DNA of 6,275 nucleotides from Solimonas sp040391865. Lineage in GTDB: Bacteria > Pseudomonadota > Gammaproteobacteria > Nevskiales > Nevskiaceae. The notes beneath the pieces are model-generated. The model was not told the origin of the DNA and ran no database searches. It saw only the letters and a program-made list of their open reading frames with translations. The position numbers and the translations under genes were made by a program. Below, piece by piece: positions 1-5,415 of this stretch (the stretch's first letter is position 1; every line of letters starts with the position of its first letter). The DNA lies in contig JBEBWZ010000168.1 in assembly GCA_040391865.1 (NCBI GenBank), forward strand, positions 1 to 6,275, read 5' to 3'.

Positions 1-571
1 GATCGACAACTACGATTCCTTCACCTACAACCTCGTGCAGTACTTCGGCGAGCTGGGCGTGGAGGTGCAGGTGCATCGCAACGACCGCATCAGCGTCGAT
101 GAAGTGGCGGCATTGCAGCCGCGCCACATCGTGCTGTCGCCGGGCCCGTGCACCCCGAACGAAGCCGGCATCTGCCTGGAGCTGATCGCGCGTCTGCAAG
201 GGCAGTTTCCGATCCTGGGCGTCTGTCTCGGGCATCAGTCCATCGGCCAGGCCTTCGGCGGTGTGGTCACGCGGGCGCGTGAAGTGATGCATGGCAAGGT
301 CAGCCCGATCCATCACGCCGATGTCGGCGTATTCCGCGGCCTGCCGTCGCCGTATACGGCGACCCGCTATCACTCGCTGGTGGTGGAGCAGCAGAGCCTG
401 CCGGACTGCCTGGAAGTGACAGCCTGGACGCAGCATGCGGATGGCCGCCGCGACGAGATCATGGGCCTGCGTCATAAGCAGTTGCCGATCGAAGGCGTGC
501 AGTTCCATCCGGAATCCATCCTCACCGAGCACGGGCCTCAGCTCCTGAAGAATTTCATCGAGGCCTACTGA
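1..571 (+). CDS. trpG: Anthranilate synthase glutamine amidotransferase subunit TrpG (5' partial)
   Basis: TrpG hydrolyses glutamine and passes ammonia to TrpE, which makes anthranilate from chorismate in the cytoplasm. The reading frame is open from base 2 and begins IDNYDSFTYNLVQYFGELG, the conserved start of this family, so only about two to four codons are missing. The class I glutamine amidotransferase triad is visible: the nucleophile Cys in GVCLGHQ (codon 224-226), and His (506-508) and Glu (512-514) in FHPES. The oxyanion-loop motif SPGPCTPNEAG precedes them. At about 190 residues it is a stand-alone subunit, not fused to TrpD as in E. coli. Its TGA overlaps the trpD ATG by one base, implying translational coupling. 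trpE is not in the window. PabA of folate synthesis is very similar and some bacteria share one protein for both roles, but the trpDC neighbours favour TrpG. Confidence 0.96.
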   Translation, partial: IDNYDSFTYNLVQYFGELGVEVQVHRNDRISVDEVAALQPRHIVLSPGPCTPNEAGICLELIARLQGQFPILGVCLGHQSIGQAFGGVVTRAREVMHGKVSPIHHADVGVFRGLPSPYTATRYHSLVVEQQSLPDCLEVTAWTQHADGRRDEIMGLRHKQLPIEGVQFHPESILTEHGPQLLKNFIEAY

Positions 572-1608
572 TGAGCATTTCTCCGCAAGAAGCGCTGCAG
601 CGCACGATTGAGCACCGCGAAATTTTCCACGACGAGATGATCGACCTGATGGGTCAGATCATGCGCGGCGAAGTGTCGGCGGTGATGACCGCGGCGATCC
701 TGACCGGCCTGCGCGTCAAGAAGGAAACGGTGGGTGAGATCGCGGCGGCGGCGGAAGTGATGCGGGAGCTGTCGCGGCGTGTGGTCACGCAGCCGCACCC
801 GCACTTTGTCGATATCGTCGGCACCGGAGGCGACGGCGCCAATACTTTCAACATCTCGACCGCCTCGTGCTTCGTGGCCGCTGCCGCAGGCGCGCGCGTG
901 GTCAAGCACGGCGGCCGCAGCGTGTCGTCGAAATCCGGCAGCGCCGACGTGCTCGAAGCGCTCGGGGTGGTCATCGACCTGACGCCGGAGCAGGTCGCGC
1001 AGTGCATCGAAACGGTCGGCATCGGCTTCATGTACGCGCCGAATCATCATCCGGCGATGAAAGCGGTGGCGCCAGTGCGCAAGGAACTGGGCGTGCGCAC
1101 CCTGTTCAACATCCTCGGTCCGCTGACCAATCCGGCTGGCGCGCCGAACATCCTGATGGGCGTGTTCCACGCCGATCTGGTCGGTATCCAGGTGCGCGTG
1201 CTGCAGCGTCTCGGCGTGCGCAACGCGATGGTGGTCTGGGGCAAGGACGGCATGGACGAGATCACGCTCGGCGCGGCGACGCTGGTCGGCGAACTGCGTG
1301 ACGGCCAGGTCCGCGAATACGAAATCCATCCGGAAGATCTGGGTCTGAACATGGCCGGCAGCCAGAAGCTGCGCGTGGCCGATGCCGCCGAATCGCGGCT
1401 GCGGCTGCTGGAGGCGATCGAGAACCGCCCCGGTATTGCGCGCGAAATCGTCGCGCTGAATTCCGGAGCGGCGCTGTACACCGCCGGCGTCGCTGACAGC
1501 ATCGCAACCGGCATCGAACAGGCGCGGGTGGTGATGGCCAATGGTGCGGCGCGCGCCAAGCTCGATGAATTCGTGGCAAGCACGCAGCGTTTGCGGGGAG
1601 CGCAGTAA
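571..1608 (+). CDS. trpD: Anthranilate phosphoribosyltransferase TrpD
   Basis: TrpD transfers the phosphoribosyl group of PRPP to anthranilate, the second committed step of tryptophan synthesis. The 345 residues match the usual length of the stand-alone enzyme. An N-terminal helical domain (about 1-75) is followed by the nucleoside phosphorylase-like catalytic domain. The PRPP-binding signatures are GTGGDG (84-89), NISTAS (94-99) and KHGGRSVSSKSGSADVLEALG-type loop (112-132). The RKELGVRTLFN segment (170-180) carries the Arg expected to contact anthranilate, and Asp229-Glu230 in DGMDE fit the metal-binding pair. The ATG at 571 overlaps the trpG stop by one base. A GAGG Shine-Dalgarno (560-563) sits seven bases upstream, inside the end of trpG. 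Its TAA overlaps the trpC ATG in the same way. All key motifs look intact. Confidence 0.98.
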   Translation: MSISPQEALQRTIEHREIFHDEMIDLMGQIMRGEVSAVMTAAILTGLRVKKETVGEIAAAAEVMRELSRRVVTQPHPHFVDIVGTGGDGANTFNISTASCFVAAAAGARVVKHGGRSVSSKSGSADVLEALGVVIDLTPEQVAQCIETVGIGFMYAPNHHPAMKAVAPVRKELGVRTLFNILGPLTNPAGAPNILMGVFHADLVGIQVRVLQRLGVRNAMVVWGKDGMDEITLGAATLVGELRDGQVREYEIHPEDLGLNMAGSQKLRVADAAESRLRLLEAIENRPGIAREIVALNSGAALYTAGVADSIATGIEQARVVMANGAARAKLDEFVASTQRLRGAQ

Positions 1609-2408
1609 TGGCGGCGGATGTGCTGGAGAAAATTCTTGCGCGCAAGCGTGAAGAGATCGTGCTGCTCGGCCAGCGCTATTCGCAGACGGCGCTGGAGGAC
1701 CTGGCACGGGCGGCCGACGCACCGCGCGGTTTCATTGCCGCATTGGACGCCAAGGTTGCGGCTGGAGAGGCCGGGGTGATCGCCGAGATCAAGCGTGCGT
1801 CGCCGAGCAAGGGGCTGATCCGCGAGGATTTCGATCCGGCCTGGATCGCCACCGAGTATGCGCAGGGTGGCGCGGCCTGTCTGTCGGTGCTGACCGACGA
1901 AAAATTCTTCCAGGGACACAACGCGTTCCTGGTGCAGGCGCGCGCCGCCTGTGCGCTGCCGGCAATCCGCAAGGATTTCCTGATCGATCCGGCGCAGATC
2001 GTTGAAGCGCGCGCCATCGGTGCCGACTGCGTGCTGCTGATCGCGGCTGCGCTGTCCGCCGCACAATTGCAGGAGCTGCATGCCTGCGCGCGGCAGTGGG
2101 GGCTCGACGTGCTGGTCGAGATTCATGACGCCGCGGAACTGGATCAGGTGCTCGGCGCCGGTCTCGGCAGCGACTGGTTGCTGGGGATCAACAACCGCAA
2201 CCTGCGCAGCTTCGCGGTCAGTCTCGATACCACGCTGGACCTGCTGCAGCGTTTGCCTGCCGGTCTGAATGTGGTCACCGAAAGCGGCATCGCCGCGCCT
2301 GCGGACGTGGCGCGGATGCGCGCGGCCGGGGTGCATCGGTTCCTGATCGGTGAATCGCTGATGCGGCAGCCGCGACCGGGCCAGGCCTTGCAGCAACTGC
2401 TGGCCTGA
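1608..2408 (+). CDS. trpC: Indole-3-glycerol phosphate synthase TrpC
   Basis: TrpC closes the ring of 1-(2-carboxyphenylamino)-1-deoxyribulose 5-phosphate to indole-3-glycerol phosphate, with loss of CO2 and water. The 266-residue protein is a monofunctional TIM barrel, without the TrpF domain fused to it in E. coli. Catalytic positions known from the family are present: Glu60 and Lys62 in AEIKRASPSKG, Lys122 in RKDFLID, Glu171 in LVEIHD, Asn195 in GINNRNL, and Glu225-Ser226 in TESGI. The phosphate-site motif FLIGESLMR is at 245-253. The ATG overlaps the trpD stop by one base, and GGGGAG (1595-1600) lies seven bases upstream as a good ribosome binding site. It is the last gene of the visible trp operon. 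A hairpin follows directly and the next gene is convergent. Confidence 0.98.
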   Translation: MAADVLEKILARKREEIVLLGQRYSQTALEDLARAADAPRGFIAALDAKVAAGEAGVIAEIKRASPSKGLIREDFDPAWIATEYAQGGAACLSVLTDEKFFQGHNAFLVQARAACALPAIRKDFLIDPAQIVEARAIGADCVLLIAAALSAAQLQELHACARQWGLDVLVEIHDAAELDQVLGAGLGSDWLLGINNRNLRSFAVSLDTTLDLLQRLPAGLNVVTESGIAAPADVARMRAAGVHRFLIGESLMRQPRPGQALQQLLA

Positions 2409-2410
2409 TC

Positions 2411-2433
2411 GCGCAGGCCGGCGTGGCCTGCGC
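2411..2433. terminator. Hairpin between convergent trpC and crp-family gene
   Basis: GCGCAGGCC (2411-2419) and GGCCTGCGC (2425-2433) form a perfect 9-bp stem with a 5-nt loop, filling most of the 37-bp gap between two converging genes. The position suits a shared bidirectional terminator. No run of T follows the stem on either strand, so it is not a canonical intrinsic terminator. It may act with Rho, or as a 3' end that protects the mRNA. Confidence 0.55.
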
Positions 2434-2445
2434 GGTCTACCTGGG

Positions 2446-3072
2446 CTACTCGGGTTTCTTCTGACCGAACACGAGGATGCTGCGGCCCTGCGACTGCACG
2501 ATGCCGTCCTCTTCCAGCTTCTTCAGCACGCGCCCCGCCATTTCCCGCGAGCAGCCCACGAGGCGCGCCAGTTCCTGGCGGCTGGTGCGGATGATCACGC
2601 CGCGCGCATGCGGCACCGCGTCGGGCTTTTTGACCAGTTCCAGCAGGGTATGGGCCATGCGCCCGGCCACGTCGAGGAACGCCAGATCGCCGAGACGCTG
2701 CGTGGTGTCGCGCAGGCGCGCGGCCAGCTGTCCCGCCACTTCGAACATGATGTCCGGATGCTGGCGCGCGAAATCCATGAAGGCGTGATAGCCGATCTCG
2801 GCCGCCAGCGTCGGCGTCCGCGTGCGCACGATCGCGGTGCGCAGCTTCTGGTCCGGGAACAGGCACATCTCGCCGAAGAAATCGCCGGGCCCGAGGTAGG
2901 CCAGCACGATCTCGCGGCCGTCCTCGTCTTCCAGCAGGATGCTGATCGAGCCTTCGAGGATCAAGTACAGAGACTTCGGGATATCGCCCGCGTGGATGAT
3001 GGTGTGCTTCGGCGCAAAACTGCGTTTGTGCGCCAGCGCGATGAACGCCTGTATGGCGGGTTTATCCAACAT
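2446..3072 (-). CDS. CRP/Vfr/Clp-type transcriptional regulator
   Basis: This 208-residue protein has the length and two-domain layout of E. coli CRP (210). The N-terminal cyclic-nucleotide beta-roll (about 1-110) is followed by a dimer helix (about 110-135, with LAFLDVAGR) and a C-terminal winged helix-turn-helix (about 160-205). The recognition helix GCSREMAGRVLKKL keeps Arg176, Glu177 and Arg181, equivalent to the DNA-contacting Arg180, Glu181 and Arg185 of CRP, so TGTGA-type sites are the expected target. In the nucleotide pocket GE (67-68) and Arg78 are kept. CRP Ser83 is Thr79, and CRP Thr127/Ser128 are Thr123/Thr124. Xanthomonas Clp, as I recall it, has Glu at the Ser83 position. The ATG at 3072 has AGGAGA (3081-3086, minus strand) eight bases upstream. 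The neighbours match those of Pseudomonas vfr. It is clearly CRP-type; whether it senses cAMP, c-di-GMP or neither is unresolved, so I give no symbol. Confidence 0.93.
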   Translation of the reverse strand: MLDKPAIQAFIALAHKRSFAPKHTIIHAGDIPKSLYLILEGSISILLEDEDGREIVLAYLGPGDFFGEMCLFPDQKLRTAIVRTRTPTLAAEIGYHAFMDFARQHPDIMFEVAGQLAARLRDTTQRLGDLAFLDVAGRMAHTLLELVKKPDAVPHARGVIIRTSRQELARLVGCSREMAGRVLKKLEEDGIVQSQGRSILVFGQKKPE

Positions 3073-3112
3073 CAGTGGTCTCTCCTAGGCGACAAAGCGG
3101 CCTGCCGTCGTG

Positions 3113-3127
3113 ATTTTGCAGCAAAAT
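3113..3127. promoter_or_regulatory. Palindromic candidate operator ATTTTGC-A-GCAAAAT
   Basis: Seven-base arms, ATTTTGC (3113-3119) and GCAAAAT (3121-3127), are perfect inverted copies around a single central A. The site lies in the 91-bp divergent region between the crp-family gene and the osmC-family gene. It covers the end of the predicted crp -10 box and its start site. The arm sequence does not match the TGTGA half-site of CRP, so a different repressor is the likelier ligand if it is an operator. I cannot assign a regulator. Confidence 0.4.
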
Positions 3128-3149
3128 AGCACAAAGAATTTCATTTCAA
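3123..3149 (-). promoter_or_regulatory. Candidate promoter of the crp-family gene
   Basis: On the minus strand TTGAAA (3144-3149, five of six to the -35 consensus) is followed after 15 bp by TATTTT (3123-3128, four of six to the -10 consensus). A TGC placed directly before the -10 box gives the extended -10 form, which can compensate for the short spacer. The predicted start is near 3116, giving a leader of about 43 nt with AGGAGA near its end. The match is reasonable but not strong. I found no clear plus-strand promoter for the divergent osmC-family gene in the same gap. Confidence 0.4.
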
Positions 3150-3163
3150 ACGGGAGTAGCGCC

Positions 3164-3583
3164 GTGAAAGCACGGGTCAAATGGATCGAGAACGCCGCTT
3201 ACCTTGCAGAGAGCGGCAGCAGCCATGCCATCGTCGTCGACGGCCCACCGGAAATCGGCGGGCGCAATCTCGGTCCGCGGCCGATGGAATTGCTGCTGAT
3301 GGGCGTTGGTGCCTGCTCCTGCGTCGATGTGATTCACATTCTCAAGAAGGCACGCCAGAACGTCAGCGATTGCTGGGTCGAGCTGGAGGCGGATCGGGCC
3401 GATACCGAACCCAAGGTGTTCACTGCGATCCGGATGCAGTTCGTGGTGGTGGGCCAGGGGTTGAGTGAAAACCACGTAAAACGCGCGGTGGCACTGTCCG
3501 CCGAGAAGTACTGTTCGGCGTCGATCATGCTCGGCCGCGGCGGCGTGGCCATCAGCCACGGATACGAGATCCGGGAGGGGTAA
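3164..3583 (+). CDS. OsmC/Ohr-family protein, YhfA-like
   Basis: The protein begins VKARVKWIENAAYLAES and closely follows E. coli YhfA (MQARVKWVEG...), with matching internal blocks RPMELLLMGVGACS (39-52), the KKARQNVSDC region (61-70) and AEKYCSASIMLG (113-124). It has 139 residues, the normal length. OsmC/Ohr proteins are small alpha/beta dimers that reduce hydroperoxides with two cysteines. Here Cys51 on the central helix and Cys117 in EKYCS occupy those positions. YhfA itself has no well-defined substrate, so peroxidase activity is inferred. I chose GTG 3164 because it aligns with the E. coli start and GGGAG (3152-3156) lies seven bases upstream. An in-frame GTG at 3110 would add 18 residues unlike the family and would run through the crp promoter region. 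The gene is divergent from crp and 101 bp ahead of speD on the same strand. Confidence 0.9.
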   Translation: MKARVKWIENAAYLAESGSSHAIVVDGPPEIGGRNLGPRPMELLLMGVGACSCVDVIHILKKARQNVSDCWVELEADRADTEPKVFTAIRMQFVVVGQGLSENHVKRAVALSAEKYCSASIMLGRGGVAISHGYEIREG

Positions 3584-3616
3584 CGGAGCGTTCACCTACC
3601 GCCGACGGTTTTGCCG

Positions 3617-3622
3617 CATAAT
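3617..3622 (+). promoter_or_regulatory. Candidate -10 box for speD
   Basis: CATAAT matches the sigma-70 -10 consensus at five of six positions and lies 63 bp before the likely speD start. It is the best such hexamer in the gap between the osmC-family gene and speD. There is no good -35 at the usual distance: ACCTAC is at 17 bp, and TTCACC (3591-3596) is closer to consensus but 20 bp away. Transcription would start near 3629. speD may instead, or also, be read through from the osmC-family gene, since I see no terminator in between. Confidence 0.35.
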
Positions 3623-3623
3623 T

Positions 3624-3646
3624 CGCGCCCTAGAAACGGGGGCGCG
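3624..3646 (+). other. GC-only hairpin in the speD leader region
   Basis: CGCGCCC (3624-3630) pairs perfectly with GGGCGCG (3640-3646) around a 9-nt loop (TAGAAACGG). It falls just downstream of the candidate -10 box, so a transcript starting near 3629 would lose part of the 5' arm, whereas read-through RNA from upstream would fold it completely. No T-run follows, so it is not an obvious terminator. Function unknown. Confidence 0.35.
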
Positions 3647-3684
3647 CGTCAGCGGGCTCGTTTATTCGCCTTTACCGGAGCACT

Positions 3685-4518
3685 GTGTTGGCCAAGGCCA
3701 AACCGAAACAGCCCAAGCGTACCGACAATCCGAAGTTGAAGCTGCTCGGCTTCAACAATCTGACCAAGTCGCTGTCGTTCAATATCTACGACATCTGCTA
3801 CGCGCGCACCAAGCAGCATCAGCACGAGTACATCGAGTACATCGATGAGGCCTACAACGCCGAACGTCTGACCACGATCCTGACGGAAGTGGCCAACATC
3901 ATCGGCGCCAATATCCTCAACGTCGCGCGTCAGGACTACGATCCGCAGGGCGCGTCGGTGACGATGCTGATTTCGGAAGAGGGCATCCATGAGGATGGCC
4001 CCAAGCCGAGCAGCAAGAAGAAGGGCGAGAAGGATTCGGTGGTTGCGCATCTGGACAAGTCGCACATCACCGTGCACACCTATCCGGAAACGCATCCGGA
4101 CAGCGGCATCTCGACGTTCCGTGCTGATATCGACGTCTCGACCTGCGGCAAGATCTCGCCGCTGAAGGCGCTGAACTTCCTGATCAATTCGTTCGAGTCC
4201 GACATCGTGGTGATGGACTACCGCGTGCGCGGTTTCACCCGCAATGTGCGCGGCGACAAGCATTTCATCGACCATTCGATCGAATCGATCCAGGATTTCC
4301 TGTCGGCCGATATCGAAGACCGCTACCAGATGGTCGACGTCAATGTCTATCAGGAGAACATTTTCCACACCAAGATGCGCCTGAAGGAACTGGATCTCGA
4401 TACCTACCTGTTCGGTGAAGGTGCGGCGGAACTGCCGCCGCGCGAAGGCAAGCGCATCCAGGCCAAGGTGAACCGCGAGATCATGGAAATCTTCTACGGC
4501 AAGAACATCGACCGTTGA
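3685..4518 (+). CDS. speD: S-adenosylmethionine decarboxylase proenzyme SpeD
   Basis: SpeD decarboxylates S-adenosylmethionine, giving the aminopropyl donor for spermidine synthesis. It is the long enterobacterial/pseudomonad type (E. coli 264 residues, here about 277), not the short Bacillus type. The proenzyme cuts itself in HLDKSH between Lys125 and Ser126, and Ser126 becomes the pyruvoyl cofactor of the alpha chain. His131 (ITVH) and Cys154 (STCGKISPLKALN) fall exactly 5 and 28 residues after it, as His117 and Cys140 do after Ser112 in E. coli. The GFNNLTKSLSF block starts at 22, so the N-terminus carries about 14 extra residues, rich in Lys and Pro. The start is uncertain: GTG 3685 is four bases from GGAG (3677-3680), TTG 3688 is at a better seven bases, and TTG 3736 would fit the E. 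coli length but has no ribosome binding site. A strong terminator follows. Confidence 0.96.
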   Translation: MLAKAKPKQPKRTDNPKLKLLGFNNLTKSLSFNIYDICYARTKQHQHEYIEYIDEAYNAERLTTILTEVANIIGANILNVARQDYDPQGASVTMLISEEGIHEDGPKPSSKKKGEKDSVVAHLDKSHITVHTYPETHPDSGISTFRADIDVSTCGKISPLKALNFLINSFESDIVVMDYRVRGFTRNVRGDKHFIDHSIESIQDFLSADIEDRYQMVDVNVYQENIFHTKMRLKELDLDTYLFGEGAAELPPREGKRIQAKVNREIMEIFYGKNIDR

Positions 4519-4537
4519 GCATTCCTGCGGGGCAAAC

Positions 4538-4566
4538 AAAAAAGGCGGCCTGCGGGCCGCCTTTTT
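4538..4566. terminator. Bidirectional intrinsic terminator between speD and coq7
   Basis: GGCGGCC (4544-4550) and GGCCGCC (4555-4561) form a perfect 7-bp GC stem with a TGCG loop. It is followed by TTTTT on the plus strand (4562-4566). A run of six A before the stem (4538-4543) gives a T-run on the minus strand. It lies 20-48 bp past the speD stop and 20-48 bp past the coq7 stop, so it serves both converging genes. This is the clearest terminator in the window. Confidence 0.95.
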
Positions 4567-4585
4567 GCTGCGCGTCAGATCCCGC

Positions 4586-5287
4586 TCAGATGCGGTAGGC
4601 GCCGAATTTCATCAGCCTGGCGACCTGCCGCATCAGGCCGCGCACCGGTGGCGGCAACGGTCTGGCACCGGCTTCGCGTGCTTCGTGGCCGTGACGTTCC
4701 TCGTCGCGCTTCATCGTTTCGAGGATCGCGCGCGAGCGTTGATCCTTTTCCGGCAAGCCCTGCAGGTGTTCGCCGAGATGCTCGGCGACCTGGCGCTCGG
4801 TTTCGTCGACGAACCCCAGGCTCCAGCGGTCGCCAGCGAGGCCGGCCGCGGCGCCGATCGCGAACGAACCGGCGTACCACAGCGGTTGCAGCTTGCTGGG
4901 GCCATCGTCCAGTTCCTGCAAACGCTCTTCGCACCAGCGCAGATGATCCTGCTCCTCGCGTGCGGCATCGAGCAGGTGTTCGCGCAGTGCGGCGTTGCGC
5001 GCGACGAAGGCCTGCCCCTGATACAGCGCCTGCGCCGACACTTCGCCCGCGTGATTGATCCGCATCAGTCCGGCGGCATGGCGCCGCTCCGGCTCGTCGA
5101 GTTGCGTCGGCGCGCGGTTGGCGGCCGGATTGCTGCGGCCCGAGCCCTGATTGCGCTGCCCGAACAGCGACAGGCCGCGACTGAGCGCCAGCAGGAGCTG
5201 ATCGGCGGCGGTGTAGGTGCGTGATTCGGAGTCCGCGAGCGGCCCGGTGGCGGGCGCGGGTTGCGGAGAGGTTTGATGGCGATTCAT
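4586..5287 (-). CDS. coq7: Demethoxyubiquinone hydroxylase Coq7
   Basis: Coq7 is a membrane-associated di-iron monooxygenase that hydroxylates 2-polyprenyl-3-methyl-6-methoxy-1,4-benzoquinol in ubiquinone synthesis. Many gammaproteobacteria use it in place of the flavoprotein UbiF. All six expected iron ligands are visible in the 233 residues: Glu82 (RINHAGEVSAQ), Glu112 and His115 (EEQDH), Glu164 (VDETERQV), Glu196 and His199 (DEERH). The PLWYAGSFAIGAAAGL stretch (135-150) is the hydrophobic membrane-facing region. The C-terminal KFGAYRI ending is typical. Relatives of about 215 residues start near residue 20 here, so the first 20 or so residues (Pro/Ser rich) are an extension. There is no internal start codon that would remove it. 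ATG 5287 is preferred over an upstream TTG at 5314, which lies within the promoter. There is no good Shine-Dalgarno. The gene converges on speD and diverges from holA. Confidence 0.96.
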   Translation of the reverse strand: MNRHQTSPQPAPATGPLADSESRTYTAADQLLLALSRGLSLFGQRNQGSGRSNPAANRAPTQLDEPERRHAAGLMRINHAGEVSAQALYQGQAFVARNAALREHLLDAAREEQDHLRWCEERLQELDDGPSKLQPLWYAGSFAIGAAAGLAGDRWSLGFVDETERQVAEHLGEHLQGLPEKDQRSRAILETMKRDEERHGHEAREAGARPLPPPVRGLMRQVARLMKFGAYRI

Positions 5288-5294
5288 GGGTCTT

Positions 5295-5323
5295 ATTCTA
5301 GGGCTTGCTGGCAAATCTTTCGC
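5295..5323 (-). promoter_or_regulatory. Candidate coq7 promoter, predicted leaderless
   Basis: On the minus strand TAGAAT (5295-5300) matches the -10 consensus at five of six positions. Exactly 17 bp upstream is GCGAAA (5318-5323), a weak -35 (three of six). The predicted start is at 5288 or 5287, on or one base before the A of the coq7 ATG, so the mRNA would have essentially no leader. An inverted repeat GCTGGC/GCCAGC (5307-5312 and 5322-5327) lies across the spacer and -35. Confidence 0.5.
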
Positions 5324-5342
5324 CAGCGCGGTGTCTGCGCTG
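5324..5342. repeat. Inverted repeat CAGCGC-N7-GCGCTG between two divergent promoters
   Basis: CAGCGC (5324-5329) and GCGCTG (5337-5342) are perfect inverted copies separated by 7 bp. The pair abuts the coq7 -35 candidate on one side and lies 5 bp from the holA -35 candidate on the other. The placement would suit a shared operator or activator site, but six-base GC-rich arms can occur by chance in DNA of this composition. Confidence 0.35.
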
Positions 5343-5347
5343 CGGGC

Positions 5348-5376
5348 GCGAAATTATCGCTGCCAACGCCTAGAAT
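5348..5376 (+). promoter_or_regulatory. Candidate holA promoter
   Basis: TAGAAT (5371-5376) matches the -10 consensus at five of six positions, with GCGAAA (5348-5353) exactly 17 bp upstream, the same pair and spacing as the divergent coq7 promoter. Predicted transcription starts near 5383, giving a leader of about 33 nt that ends in GGAG (5408-5411) before the GTG start. The -35 is weak by sigma-70 standards. Confidence 0.5.
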
Positions 5377-5415
5377 GCCGTTCCATCCCTGTCGTCTGCT
5401 GCCTGCCGGAGCCGC

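Noticed and set aside
35..37. GTG at 35 as the start of trpG
   Set aside because: The frame continues upstream to base 2 and encodes IDNYDSFTYNL, a conserved part of the family, so the real start is outside the window.
565..2396. Long minus-strand open frames opposite trpD and trpC (for example 565-1722 and 1047-2396)
   Set aside because: They are antisense to complete, motif-verified enzymes, show Arg/His/Ala-rich composition typical of reversed GC-rich codons, and have no recognisable domains.
1..2408. trp attenuator or leader peptide
   Set aside because: The window starts inside trpG and the genes are joined by one-base overlaps, so any leader would lie upstream and outside the window.
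3110..3163. Longer osmC-family protein starting at GTG 3110
   Set aside because: The extra 18 residues do not resemble YhfA, and the GTG at 3164 aligns with the E. coli start and has its own Shine-Dalgarno.
3073..3163. CRP-type TGTGA-N6-TCACA site between crp and osmC
   Set aside because: CGTGA near 3109 and GCACA near 3129 look like half-sites, but they are not spaced to form a pair and no symmetric site is present.
3649..4539. Minus-strand open frame of about 296 codons opposite speD
   Set aside because: It mirrors the speD frame almost exactly, has no recognisable family, and would cross the speD promoter region. It is a shadow of the plus-strand codon use.
4565..5224. Plus-strand open frame of about 219 codons opposite coq7
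   Set aside because: Coq7 on the minus strand has all six iron ligands. The plus-strand frame has no convincing family match or ribosome binding site.
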